The notes under the pieces: model-generated
Database searches by the model: none
What the model was told of the DNA's origin: nothing
What the model saw: only the letters and a program-made list of their open reading frames with translations
From: Metridium senile
Lineage: Eukaryota; Cnidaria; Anthozoa; Actiniaria; Metridiidae
NCBI GenBank assembly: GCA_949775045.1
Contig: OX459097.1
Coordinates: 22,059,168-22,123,167 of the forward strand
Direction: 5' to 3'
Length of the DNA stretch: 64,000 nt
Translations under genes and position numbers: made by a program
Shown here: positions 21,750 through 32,897 of the stretch, piece after piece
How the letters are laid out: the number at the start of each line of letters is the position of its first letter
Position numbering within the stretch: the stretch's first letter is position 1

Positions 21750-22404
21750 TGCGATTCTGCGCGAAGCGGAAAAGTACTTGCAAAAAGCCACAGGAATCCC
21801 ATCCTCGCACATTCAAACAAATACACCACAGGAACCGCACCCGCGCGCTCAATGATTATTAAGAGGATATTTTTTTCAATGACAAGCAATATTGGCAAAA
21901 AGCGCCAAAAACTAGACTTTTGCATGAGTTTTAATCTCAATTTTCGTTTTGGGTTAACACTCAAAAACCTTTTTAAACAGGTAGCAACTAATGTACTAAG
22001 ATAACATGCCTGTTTAAAGGGGTATTTTCAATTGTACAAAGATGTTTTGTTGAATTTGTGTTAGAATGCAGCTTTTTAAGGCATTTTTTAAAAAAAAAAG
22101 GTATGGGAAATAAGCAAATAAAGGCCTAAACCTCATTTTCAATTCAAATTTTTGCTTTGGGTTAACACTTTGGCTCCACTTTCATCAGTCTTTTCCACTT
22201 AAAGCAAGTTAAACTTTCTGAATAAATATATTTTAGCCTTGTACAACAGCCGTTCTTCAAGAAATTAGTTATTGGCGCTCACAGCTTCAATACTAAAAAG
22301 TCTTGTCTTAAACTATATGTATATGGCGCTCGACACGCAATAAAAAATAACTTTATTCTCATAAAAAAAAAATCCTCAGATAGAATAGTTGGGCTGCCTG
22401 TGCA
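21750..22404 (+). mobile_element. right part of a CACAGGCAGCCC-family element, upstream of NLR-like gene A
   Basis: CACAGGAATCCCATC, CAAACAAATACACCACAGGA and CGCGCTCAATGATT match 2770-2850. The terminus AAAAATCCTCAGATAGAATAG then GTTGGGCTGCCTGTG matches the right TIR at 2885-2921. The same arrangement is present upstream of gene B, so the insertion predates the duplication. Confidence 0.6.
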
Positions 22405-23378
22405 TGCAGTGACCTTAATTTAAGCTATTTACTTGACCTGATCACGTGATAGCATGAAGAGAGTAGCCTGGGAATGAGACTAGTTACACCCATATGCCTA
22501 CTTGTTTATTCTTCGAACGTCAAGAAGTTGCAAGTTTCCTACTCTCTGAAAACAAGGTTAGTAAGACCGTTGTGCTTTACAGTCATAGCTCAAATACATC
22601 GCTATGATGAATATTGATAGTTAGTCAAACAGCCTATCGAAATATCGATGTAAAAAATTTAAAAATTTGACTGTTTGTGTGAGAGTTAATAGAGATGCGT
22701 CACCAAAATTCGGTAGCAGGGAAGCAAGCCGTTTGTGAGATTGAAAAATCATCAAAAGCACATTATGACAGGAAAAAAATGAAATAACTAGACCAAATAT
22801 TTGACTAAATATCTCGCTTATCGTTGGAAATGTATACTTTTTCGCTTGCATTTATAGAACCAACACAAATCTAATGATCCGTGTCCCTAATCTTGAATAA
22901 TATGTTAAATCTTTGCATTGAAACATCCAAATCCTTACTTCAGTATTGTACGGTCAAAGAAAAAGAAATCATTTATAGATATTGCTAGTACAATTTCATC
23001 TCTCAAAAGAAAGAATAGCTATAATTCTCAATGGAATTGATTGTGAAATTTGATGCAAGTAAATTACCATATTTACCCATGACTTCACGGCATAACAATC
23101 TATTGTTTTAACCCCGGGGGTCATAGTCGCCATAGAGAAAGCCAGAAAAATACAAACAAAATAGATCAAATCAGAGTGTAATCCTAAATATGAGTAAGCA
23201 AAAAACATGTGGACGATTATGCTACAAATATTAAAAGAATGATAACGAAAATATTGAAGGAAAGTTCATATTCTATAAAATCGTCATGATTCTTAATAAT
23301 ATAAACAAGTCGTGACGTCACGGTGAGATAAGTTCAATCATGCACAATATTAACATGGATATATTATTTCTATTGTAG
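22405..23378 (+). promoter_or_regulatory. probable promoter/5' flank of NLR-like gene A, conserved with gene B
   Basis: About 1 kb is alignable with 36676-37670. Shared words include TGATCACGTGATA (an E-box CACGTG palindrome), GAGACTAGTT, GACCGTTGTG, ACATCGCTATGATGA, TAGTCAAACAG, ATAATCCTAAA and GACATGGATATATTATTTCT. No other gene lies between this block and the start exon. Promoter identity is inferred from position and conservation only. Confidence 0.4.
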
Positions 23379-23435
23379 TTTTCACAAGTATTGAATTGTT
23401 CTACTAGATCACTGGCCAATGGACGAGGAGGAAAG
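23379..23435 (+). CDS. start exon of NLR-like gene A (MDEEE)
   Basis: ATGGACGAGGAGGAAAG then GTAAAA. It ends in phase 2 and joins G-AACTAC of the HEPN exon to give MDEEERNYC. The same exon, with the same donor, lies at 37671-37735 for gene B. Bases 23379-23418 are 5' UTR. The exon is too short to call on its own; conservation and phase are the evidence. Confidence 0.65.
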
Positions 23436-26400
23436 GTAAAACACATTTTCACTCATAAAGCATTTATTTTTCATTAAAAAAAAAATTAACTAATAATTAA
23501 TTAATTAATAATTAAATATTTAGAGAAACTTTAAAAGCCATATTGAATTTGTGTGCACTTCCTAGGCGTTCTCAGGCGATCTTATAAAGGCCGATTTGAC
23601 TATAAACGATTTTCGCCTACAACTGTCGCATGCTGCCTGCTTACAACTTTATCTGCCTCTGATTTACGATGTAAATATGTAAATATACTAAATTATGTTA
23701 GGGCTGTCCCATGCCACCATACTTGAATGTGTAAAAAGAAATACAGAGGAACCCCGTCTTACGACCACCCGTTAAATACGGCCACCCCGTTATTGCGGCC
23801 AGTTTTTTAGGTCCCGAAGAAATGCATGCACATGCATTTTCTATCAAATTTGCCCGCTTAATACTTCCACCCCGTTAATACGGCCACTTTGAGATGTCCC
23901 TTCGGTGACCGGGTTAACGGGGTTCAACTGTAGTTTCAATCAACCTTGCATTATATGATAATTCTCTCTAAAATAAATTGAAAAAGTTTGAAACTTCCAA
24001 CTTCTAATGTGCCACCCCTTAGGTGATCCTAAGCGTTGTTAGGCGGGGCAAGGAACCATTAATAGTAGGCCTTTGTTTACACCTATTCTAAAAATCGTTG
24101 TCGCAGCCGATGCTACAGTCAAGCGTCCTAAGGCTGCAAAGGTACTCTCCTTTTTCAACACAAGCTCTTCTAATGATTTTAATGTTGTATGGTATTTGTG
24201 ATATATTATCACAACAAGATGTTGCAGTGGTGAACGGAAGAATTCGGGAAATAATTACTAAATTGAAATTCCTGACATCCTTTGCAGCCTTAGTAGGATA
24301 TGTTGATTGTATCTTCGACTGCGACAACGATTTGTTAAATAGGTGTATATTTCTAACATGAGAAAAATGCTAAATTATTTATAGTATTTTTAGGATATTT
24401 TAGTTCTCTATATATGTATGTAATAGAAAATCATATCACATTTTTACTGAATATACCAAAGAAATAATTGATGCACTTTATATTTCCTTCAATAAAAAAT
24501 AAAGTTATTTCATGTAACAATTATTTTACATTAACAGGAACTACTGTTGTCTGGTGATACTACTAACTAGAGTAGGCATTGCCCTACTTCGACATAATTT
24601 CATCCGTAAGTGGGATGAGGTCGGGACTTTTGTGCAGTGGACAGATTGTGCTCAGAATGGAAAGGACTTACTGACCAAGTTCAAACCTCTTCCATATGAG
24701 AAAGAAAAAGTAAAGTCTGGTGATACAACAAGGTGGGATCTATCTTTACTGGTGAAAGCCCTTCTCAACACCAGGCCTCCATTTGTTACAAGCAAAGTTT
24801 TAGTTAAATCCCTGGAATGCTTGAGAGAAACAAGAAACACTGTTTGTCATACGCCTGGTGGAAAGATCACAACCGCTGACTTCAAGAAGTTGTGGAATGC
24901 TGTTTGTAATGCATTAGTGGTATTTGGTGCTACGTCAGAGGATTTCAAGAAGGTTAAACGAGGTATGTTTGGTATTCTATGCAGAGAGCTGTTTTGCAAT
25001 CGTTGTATCAGCATTAAAATACATATTGAGTAATATGTTTTAATCTTTTGTCTTGTTTAATAGATGTGAAGCTACCATTGAATGAGCTGACATCATTGAT
25101 GAAGCAATGTACTAAACAAGATGACGAGATATTACGTGGTTTAAATACAAGTGAGTATATTGACGGCATTGATTTAGCATGTTCATAGCCATTTTGGTTT
25201 TACTCCTGGCAGCATATCGTCGCTTTAAATGTTAAATGAGGTGTAATTTGGTATTTAATTTCACATTAAAATTTCACGTTTCACATTTAATTTTACGTCT
25301 TTTATAAAATGTACTTTACAATTATCATGTAAACGGACACACTGCGGCTTATCATAACATTTTGAGGAATTAGAAGTTAGTATGTATAATCAATGTTATA
25401 GCTTGCACATTCGTCCTTTACCACCGAATTCATTACTACGAGCTGTCAGACAAAAAATTTGTGAAGCAAGGATGGCGATACTCTTCCGTCAATCAAACAC
25501 AATTTGTCTAGACAATTACGTGAACTGTAAACAACGGTCTATGTAAACATAAACAATCGAGGTGGAAATGTTATTTTTAAAAGCCCAGTATCGACCGGGA
25601 TGCTTTGCGTGTCTCTACCTAATTTCGTGTATCACAAAATTATCAAAGTTCATAATGCCTTCTCAATCCAAATAATCCTAAGTAATCCTGCTAATATCTC
25701 AAAACTTTCACTGTATTTAAGTTCTCTATGTATTTTACAACATCTGTGCCGCAATATTTTGTATATTTTCCGTAAATAGATGTAAATAACAAGCTTTGAT
25801 GTTTGAGTAGATTACAATCAACTCGGCCGCTTCGCAGGCATCTCATTCCGATCCACGGACTAGCAGTTACAATATGCCATAGAGCTGCTCAGACGAGACG
25901 ATAATATACTATTTGGTGCAAATATGGGAGCAAACGATTGCATAATAGTGGAGTTACTCACCCCCCCCCCCCCCCCCCCCTCGGTTTTAGGCCATTTTCA
26001 GCTAAAACATGGAATTTTCAACCCAAACTTTGAACTCTCATAAAATTATAAAAACAACCTAAAAAAACATTATATCTCTGCTGCTGTTCAAAGTGACTAT
26101 GGGCTTTCCAACCATGTATATTGCAGGACTCTACCGTAAGGCTGGTTGTCATGGCAACACCGAGAAGAAGATGAGTTTTTCACTTTTTCAATGACACCTC
26201 ATTTTGGGCTATTTTGTGAGTGAATATCTCCCACGATCAACCAGATAACAGCAAAATTGAGACATAACTATTGAATACCATCCTTTAACTTTGTCTAAAA
26301 GCAATAAAATGTTTGGGATATTAAATAAGTTTTTCACAGTCAAGTGTCAAACATACTCATTTTCAAACATTTCGGCACATTTTTGAAAATTTCAAAACAA

Positions 26401-29400
26401 TCAATAAAATACATAATCATCTAAAAAATGTCCAAAGGCACATTGAAATTCCATGTTTTAGCTGGAAATGGCCTAAAACCGGGGGGTAGGGAGGGGGGGT
26501 AGGTAACTCCACTATCATTCAAAATCGTTTGCTTCCAGATTTGCACCACATACTATACTCATCAAACCCTATCTATGTGCTAAATGTGAGCCTATTCCGT
26601 GATTTGAGGTTTATCACCTCCTGCCCGGTTCTTAATAACAAAGCGGACAAATCGAGTTGATCAATATCGTTACTTTGATAATACAACAGAAATACACATA
26701 ACATACCATGCCCAATCCTTTATTATATTGTTTAAATAATAAAGGGTAATCGGACTCTATTGTTAGGGTAGAGGGATATATTTTGTGTGTTTGTAGGTGA
26801 TTTGTGATATGAGCTCATATGTGGTCTAATACACGAATAGATCGATACAGTGTAATGGTAAACCCAGTTTAACATGACTCATCAGGGGCTAAGATGTTAA
26901 ACTGTTGTCATTATGGTAGATGGCAAACGTGTTTCATACTCCAAGGCCTTAGAGCTTAACCCTACACGCGGTCACCATAGATGTATACGTGTATTAGATG
27001 AGTGAAAGTGGTTGTAATTGTGTCAGGGAAATGTAAGTTGAATGAAAACAAACCTAGGGGCTAAAAAACTTGACCGTGTAAATCTACAATAAAAAAGTAC
27101 GAAATTATGCAAAAAACAGCCTAGAGAATTGTGAATGATAATAGAAATCTATGCATAGTTGGAAACAGACTAAGAAAAACATATAAAAGATTCATTTTCC
27201 AACTAGTACAATTTCAAATCATAAAAATCATTATTTATCTTTTTTATAAATATTTGTAATTTTAAATCATTATTATTCTCTTGTCTAGTTTAAATAGGAT
27301 GCTTATAACTTGTAATTTTTATAAACAACTTTAGACATTATTCCATCGTTAAGTAAATTTATTAGTATAATATGTACATAGTTAATAGTTTTAACATCTT
27401 ATATCATATATATAGAGATTACTTAATGGAAAATGCGCGCGTACGGTTTTTATGCACGAGTTGAGAAGTATCAGAAAACGAACGAGTGAGCGTAGCGAAC
27501 GAGTGAGTTTTCTAATACGCATCAACAAGTGCATAAAAATCTTACAAGCATTTTCCATTGTGTAATTTATTTATCTCATAGATAAATGAGATTTCATAAA
27601 GCAAAGCAATATATAATTGTTGGGCTACAGGGTGAACATCTCTATTGACTGATATTTTTACTAAAAACAATCAAAAACTTTGTCATTGCATGAAATGAAG
27701 AGTTTTAATGTGTATAAACTGAATTTAATTTCGTTTTATTTAATACATAATTTACAAATTCAAGTCAGAAAGTTTGAAAGTAATACATTGTTGAACATGC
27801 ATGTTTAAACGAATGAGGTATAAATAACTTACAAATTAGAAATTTAACTTACAAACTTCGGTTGGTTTCCCTTCCCTAGTTTCTTTAGCTGTTTCTGCTT
27901 GAAGGTTAGTGTTTTTCGTGTTTTTTTTTTTCAAACACAAGATCATTGATGATGTTGTTTGGTTACGACTTTGATTTAAAATGTCTTTCGAAACTGGACA
28001 ACATTCTTCGTAGCGACGATGGTTCGTATACTCTTGTCCTTCTTTGGTTCGCACACACACGAAAAATTCACTGATAAATTCATTCAGCTCGGCAGGAGGA
28101 ATGTCAGCTATCTCGCCGAGTGTTTCATCTTTATTTTGAAGAAACTTGGTCAACAAAGAGACATCTCTTTTCGTCTTTTTACAGTATTTGGATTTTCTTG
28201 TTCTTCGATAAACGAATCTACGGAATTATCGAGTATAGTAACACAAATCTGAAGCCTTCTGCAGCCATTTTCGCTCAACTCGCAAAGGTGCCAGTTTCAA
28301 TTGTTGACAGTGAGTTTTCAACGATCGTGTTTCTGATTGGACGAACGATAGTTTTCACTAGTAAAAATACATCGTTCGTCCAATCAGAAAGGCGAACGGT
28401 GCTTTTTCACTAGTGAAAAACGTCGTTCGCCTTTCTTATTGGCTAAATTCATCGCACGAACGAAAATTTACTCAATTAGATTTTCGTGTGTAAATCTCAG
28501 TATCTATGAGATAAAATGTATTATTTGCAGGGCCCCTCTGGATACCAGCCTAGTTGCTGAATGGGCTACCCTGCCTAAATAAAGTTTACTTACTTACTAT
28601 CGTTACTTTGATAATACAACAGAAATACACATAACATACCATGCCCAATCCTTTATTATATTCACCGCATACTATTGCACGATAGTTTTCTTCTCAGGGA
28701 TGCATTTAAGGATATTCAGAAACACTCAAAAGCACAAAGATTCGTCGAAAGAGTTCGCTACTTTCATGTATGTTGATATGTGATATTTTCCGTATCTCCG
28801 TACGGCAATGGGCTTTGAACTCACGCGGTTTTTGGCAAATTAGAGAGCGCCATTTAACAATAACGCTATTTCAAAACAAAAACAAAAACGGTCGCAAAGC
28901 ATCCCGGTCGATACTGGGCCTTTAAGAGAAAATGAAGCCAAAAAAAAAAAATTGTCTTATAAAAGACATCAGAATTATTTAGTTTGAACAGTCTGATACC
29001 TAAAATATATCTTTAGTTCCGGGGAATTCGAAAAAAATATTTTGTTTCTGTCGTTGACGACTTGTTTGTAAAATGTTTGGACAAATTGTGTTTGGTTGAC
29101 GAAAGAGAATCGCCAACTCTCTTCACAAACTCTGTTGGGCGCGTAGTAATGAAATCGGTGTTAATATGCGCTCACATGCATGAACTGCGCGGAAAAATTG
29201 TTTTTTTGTCAACTATAGTTTTACTCCTGAATAAGTGGCTACCGAGTCTCCCTTTAACGTGATTTTGTTTTATATTTTCTCGTTCAACCCACTTGCACTC
29301 AGTACCTCTACATTCAGTATTTACATGACACTTGACTCACCTGCAGAATGGGTAGGAAACGGACTGAATTCAAACAAAGTCAACTCACATATAATGCATA

Positions 29401-32400
29401 TGCATGTCATTGTTAATATACTTGACACAGCGATGAAAGAAAGACTAGCTACACGTATGCCATCGATATCCTTCAAATTAGAATTTTATTTCAATTTTAA
29501 TGAATGTTATTATTTTGAATCTTTTTGGGGATCTTTTACAATAACTTCTCTTTTGTTTTTCTTGTCGCTAGTATATACACGTCTTGAAAAGTTGGAGCAA
29601 GGACAAAAAAAGATTACAGTAGGCCAAGAAGAGATTAAAGACGAATTACACCAAGTCAAAAATTTAGTTTATAACCTTGATGCTTCCTACTCTCGTCAAG
29701 TACAACTATCAACTGATGGTACGTACGACTTATTAAAATACTAGTCAAATTGTTGTGATTATATTCAAGTCATTTAAATTAAATTTATGCAATTAAATGG
29801 AAATAACAGGTTAAAAAAATAGACAAACAATGAAGAAGAAAAAAATATATATCAAAACGTTTGCTATGGTTGTTTGTAGTCAAAATTAAATTATTGTTTA
29901 TTCCTACTAAATGATTGTAATATTATTGTATTGTCCAATTTAGATGTCCAGTTGCGTTCACAACGCTTAAAGACCTCGGCAAAGCGACAGACAGAATTCC
30001 AACCCAAGTTAATGTCAAGTCATTCTATTGCAAGTGCAAAAACAGATGAGATCTTCACTAACCTCACTATACAACATGGACGAAAGTCTTTACCTAAAGG
30101 CGCCAGCAGAACAGAGCATTTATCAGAATACAGCGCACTCAGTGGAACACCTATAGAAAGGAGCCAGGATATTTTTATCCCGCAACCGAAAGGAAAAGTT
30201 CATCTTAAATCCATTCTTGTGACTGGAAAGGCTGGCATTGGAAAATCTCTTTTCTGCCAAAAGCTGGTTCGAGATTGGGCTGATGATGTCTTATTTGATG
30301 AAGAGCTCCAAACCAAAACACATGGTTTTGACTTTGTCTATTTGTTGCCTTTCCGTCAACTTAACCTCATCGATAATGAACAGTTAACTTTGCGGGAAGT
30401 TTTAAACAGATGTTCTGTTCTGGATGAACGTTCAAACATCGACGAACAGCTGTTCGAATACATAATGGAACATCAAGAAAAAGTTTTATTTATTCTTGAT
30501 GGATACGATGAGTATAAACATCGTGAAAGCATCACTACTAATTGTGTTGACCAAAAGCACGAAAGTAATCCACGTGTTGCTATGCCAGTTGCTGCTCTAC
30601 TTTCCAAACTTTTGAAAAGAAAGATCTTTGGCGAGGCTGTTGTCATGGTAACCTCCAGGCCGATCGAATCAAACGAGCTAGGAGGGATGAACTTCGAAGC
30701 TCTCGTGGAAATTACTGGATTTTCACCACAACAAGTTGAAGAATTTATCGGCAAATATTTTCAATCCAATAGCAAAACGAAGGGCGATGTTCTTGGGCAT
30801 GTAATGGACAATGAAGATCTGATAAGCCTAGCCCACGTTCCTATGTTTTGTTTTCTGATATGTTGGTGCATGGAATTTCACATGGAGTTTAAAACAGATC
30901 AGGATTTTCCAGTCAATATGACAGAAATGTATTCAGAAGTTGTAGAAATATTTGAATTGAAACACAACTCCCAATCACAATATAGAGCTGGACAAATGCC
31001 TGAACTATTAACTGAATATCCTGCCGTTGTAAAATCAACTATCGACAAACTATCAAAGTTAGCAGTTGAAACGATGAAGACAAAAATGTTTAACTTTGAA
31101 GAAAAAGAGTTGATGAACATTGGTCTTTCTTCTGAAGAAATCGGTGATCTTAAATCGAGCGGTCTGCTTACATCTGGTCCTGGATTAAGAACGTCTGCCA
31201 CTTCGATAACGCGCTATTACTGTTTTTCACATTTAACATTGCACGAGTATTTTACTGCTCGTTGGTACGTAGAGAATGGAATAGTACCATCGCTGGACGA
31301 AATTGAAAGCGTCGTGGTTTTAAAGTTTTTTTCAGGTCTGTCAGCTAAAGCACAAAATGGCGAGTACCTGATGGAACAGTTATTGAAATTGTTAGTTAAG
31401 CAGTCAGACTCACATGATGAATCACATGATTTGGACTGGCTCGTAATACGACTTCTTTACGCATACAGTGACAAAGCCTTTGGGGTGAAGATGATCGAAA
31501 GACACCTTTTTCGTTTGTTGTTTTGTAGTGATACAGGACAGGCGTCTTTTATTCAGCATGTCGGGTATTATGCGTCAAATTGGAATATTTTCATTTTTTA
31601 TTTTGATTTGATGAATTTTTTTTGCGAAGCACATGATCAATTAGTGCAGAACTTACCTTCCGATGAAGTTATGATATACAAAATAGATTTATCCCGGCAA
31701 ATATTCGGTTCCAATTCAAATGTATCAAGTATGAAACAAATATATCAATCACTTAATAATGCGTTTAGTCCAATAACCAGTCTGATCGATGTAGTTAGTT
31801 CGTTTAGTCTAATAACTAGTCTGAACAATGACGTTATATCCCAAGACCGTCTTGATGATTTGTGTGATGCATTGCCGTCAACGAACATCAACGAGCTAAA
31901 GATTCTATTTGCTTACGACGCCGACTTAAAGAGTCTAAGTAAAGCATTATTAGATACAAAATGTAAAGTGAAAAACCTGATACTTGAGTTTACTTATAAT
32001 ACAAGTGAGCTAATGTTACATTTTCTGGAACATTTTTCACAGGAGGTTGGAAGGAGTAAACGTGATATAAAGATTAAGATCGATTTGTATCGTCCGTTGA
32101 ATGTATCAGAAATGAAACAACTATGTAAAGCACTTACCTACTCGTTTAGTCCAATAACTAGCCTATTATGTCGTGCGGTTAAATCCCAAGAGAGTCGTGA
32201 TGTCTTGTGTGACGCATTGCCTTCAACAAACATCAACGAGTTAGATATTGGAATTTATGGGGACTTAGACTTAAAGAGTCTACGTAAAGCATTATTAGAT
32301 ACAAATTGTAAAGTGAAAAATCTGAAACTTTATGTGGATACAAATTATCCAATGCTACATAATCCGGAACATTTTTCACAGGAAGTTGGAAGGAGTAAAC

Positions 32401-32471
32401 CTGATATAAAGATTGAGATCGTTTTTACTGAGCTATTGTCTTGGATAAACTCCAAAAAGAAGAAATTGTAA
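23419..32471 (+). CDS. HEPN-NACHT-LRR (NLR-like) receptor, copy A, five coding exons
   Basis: Likely cytosolic innate-immune NTPase. Coding exons 23419-23435, 24538-24962, 25064-25150, 29572-29718 and 29944-32471 join in frame (phases 2, 1, 1, 1) to 1067 residues. All introns are GT/AG. The start exon encodes MDEEE plus AG and is preceded by an acceptor TATTGTAG at 23371-23378, so a 5' UTR exon lies upstream. Domains: DZIP3-type HEPN about 7-147 with RNTVCH (105-110); a short helical exon 149-176; coiled coil 178-225; NACHT with GKAGIGKS (320-327), LFILDGYDE (about 407-415) and VVMVTSRP (458-465); FSHLTLHEYF (653-662) in the winged-helix region; then about two LRR-like repeats of about 115 residues. 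No stop or frameshift interrupts it. The 4.4-kb third intron carries a 3.3-kb transposon absent from copy B. The exact start is inferred from phase and conservation. Confidence 0.82.
23744..23930. mobile_element. MITE with pogo/Tigger-like ends and TA duplication, in intron 1 of gene A
   Basis: CAGAGGAACCCCGTCTTACG and the inverse of GTTAACGGGGTTCAACTG, each flanked by TA (23742-23743, 23931-23932). Internal ACCCCGTTA...CGGCCA words repeat. CAGTTGAACCCCGTTA-type ends are typical of pogo/Tigger derivatives. The insertion is not visible at gene B. Confidence 0.7.
24066..24349. mobile_element. MITE, ACACCTATTT family, copy 3, in intron 1 of gene A
   Basis: TTTACACCTATTCTAAAAATC with GTTGTCGCAG at the left and GACTGCGACAACGATTTG with AATAGGTGTATATTT at the right. 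GCTGCAAAGG / CCTTTGCAGC are inside. Only the right half of the orthologous insertion remains at gene B (42366-42512), where a larger element broke it. Confidence 0.7.
24538..24962 (+). CDS. HEPN exon of NLR-like gene A (DZIP3-type HEPN)
   Basis: This exon of 425 nt starts after CATTAACAG and ends before GTATGTTT. It encodes NYCCLVILL, FIRKWDEVGTFVQW, GDTTRWDLSLLVKALL and LRETRNTVCHTPGGKIT, the pattern of the DZIP3/hRUL138-like HEPN domain seen in invertebrate receptors. R and H of RNTVCH form the RxxxxH motif expected in HEPN RNases. GTG at 24554 is not the start; the frame is open to the acceptor. Confidence 0.82.
25903..26570. mobile_element. nested MITE with about 100-bp TIRs and a C-homopolymer
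   Basis: The left arm ATACTATTTGGTGCAAAT, GGGAGCAAACGATT, ATAGTGGAGTTAC, TTTTAGGCCATTTTCAGCTA is inverted at the right (TAGCTGGAAATGGCCTAAAA, GTAACTCCACTAT, AATCGTTTGCTTCC, ATTTGCACCACATACTAT). A run of about 20 C stands beside the left arm and GGGGGGTAGGGAGGGGGGG beside the right. Confidence 0.65.
27434..27561. repeat. hairpin around GAACGAGTGAGCGTAGCGAACGAG
   Basis: AATGGAAAATGC, TTTTTATGCAC, TTGAGAAGTATCAGAAAAC are inverted as GTTTTCTAATACGCATCAA, GTGCATAAAAA and GCATTTTCCATT. This kind of GAGTGAGCGnAGCGAACGAG loop is common in dispersed non-autonomous elements. Confidence 0.6.
27853..28268 (-). pseudogene. Crypton-like (ZMYM2/QRICH1/KIAA1958-type) N-terminal fragment, frameshifted
   Basis: Minus-strand reading passes through several frames but follows the family order: MAAEGFRFV, then RRTRKSKYCKKTKRDVSLL and TKFLQNKDETLGEI, PPAELNEFISEFFVCVRTKEG, then (after a frameshift) YEPSSLRRMLSSFERHFKSK, IINDLVFEK, and (after another) LTFKQKQLKKLGKGNQPKF, ending at a donor-like GTAAGT. 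This is the N-terminal part found in Crypton-type tyrosine-recombinase proteins and their domesticated relatives. The catalytic recombinase domain is absent. At least three frame breaks make it a dead copy carried inside the 3.3-kb element. The longest clean stretch is about 100 codons. Confidence 0.65.
28317..28445. repeat. inverted CGTTCGTCCAATCAGAAA repeats
   Basis: TTTCTGATTGGACGAACGAT / ATCGTTCGTCCAATCAGAAA form one palindrome, and GGCGAACGGTGCTTTTTCAC / AACGTCGTTCGCCTTTCTTA another, with CACTAGTGAAAA between. It lies next to the Crypton-like start. Confidence 0.6.
28530..28605 (+). mobile_element. possible 3' tail of a non-LTR retroelement
   Basis: GGGCTACCCTGCCTAAATAAAG followed by a short TTAC repeat (TTTACTTACTTACT) is like the 3' ends of CR1/L2-type elements. 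No ORF is attached. Weak evidence. Confidence 0.3.
29572..29718 (+). CDS. coiled-coil exon of NLR-like gene A
   Basis: After a polypyrimidine tract and CGCTAG, the exon encodes YTRLEKLEQGQKKITVGQ, EEIKDELHQVKNLVYNL and ends before GTACGTAC. A heptad-like pattern of L/I and charged residues suggests a helical linker between HEPN and NACHT. The gene B exon is 21 nt longer (one extra ITxxQEE-type heptad). Open frame upstream of the acceptor is intron. Confidence 0.75.
29944..32471 (+). CDS. NACHT-LRR exon of NLR-like gene A
   Basis: Large last exon of 2528 nt. The pre-NACHT segment TDEIFTNLTIQHGRKSLP is followed by P-loop GKAGIGKS, Walker B LFILDGYDE, sensor VVMVTSRP, FSPQQVEEFIGKYF and HVPMFCFLICWCMEF. 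FSHLTLHEYF is the usual NLR end of the NACHT-associated region. The C-terminal repeats share MKQxxKAL, SFSPITSL, LCDALPSTNINEL, DLKSLSKALLDTKCKVKNL and HFSQEVGRSKRDIKIKI. A short internal duplication (SFSPITSL / SFSLITSL) is unique to this copy. AATAAA-like sequence follows at about 32537. Confidence 0.88.
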
Positions 32472-32744
32472 AATCATAATGTAATAGCAGAAATAGCCTT
32501 ATTTTAACTTAGAATTTATGTCAAGAAGTTATTTTAATAAAAAAGCTGTTATTCTAATATATACTACAACTTTACCTTATTCATTTCTAAACCCGATTGA
32601 AGTTTAGTTCAAAGTGTAGAGTTTATTAAAATGAACCTGACAACAAAATCATAAAAAGTAGCAGTACTTTATATAGTTGTCAAATATTTTACAGAATTAA
32701 TAAAACAAAATGTTTTATAACGCATAGTGATTATGTATTATCTT

Positions 32745-32897
32745 TTATTTTATTCTATTCTATTCTATTCTATTCTATTCTATTCTATTCTATTCTATTC
32801 TATTCTATTCTATTCTATTCTATTCTATTCTATTCTATTCTATTCTATTCTATTCTATTCTATTCTATTCTATTCTATTCTATTCTATTCTATTCTA
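32745..32897 (+). repeat. (TATTC)n microsatellite, about 30 units
   Basis: Pure TTCTA pentamers run about 150 bp just past the 3' end of gene A. The same position behind gene B has no expansion. A decayed GAATA-type inverse lies at about 33490. Confidence 0.92.

Larger units (their letters stand above)
25581..28920. mobile_element. 3.3-kb TIR element in intron 3 of gene A, absent from gene B
   Basis: AAGCCCAGTATCGACCGGGA with TGCTTTGCG at the left is inverted at the right (CGCAAAGC then ATCCCGGTCGATACTGGGCC). TTTAA flanks both sides (25576-25580, 28921-28925). In gene B the corresponding sequence reads GTTATTTTTAAGAGAAAA without interruption, an exact empty site with one TTTAA. Nested inside are a poly-C-bearing MITE, a Crypton-like pseudogene and hairpins. 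Its superfamily is unclear; a TTAA-type target (piggyBac/Kolobok-like) is one reading. Confidence 0.75.

Noticed and set aside
24554..25033. HEPN segment as a separate 159-residue gene starting at GTG
   Set aside because: No ATG; the frame is open to an acceptor, and phase matches the MDEEE exon upstream and the helical exon downstream.
29235..29571. In-frame extension of the coiled-coil exon with a hydrophobic stretch that looks like a membrane segment
   Set aside because: It is a pyrimidine-rich intron end followed by CGCTAG; splice phase from the previous exon fits the acceptor at 29572, and the equivalent extension in gene B is not conserved further upstream.
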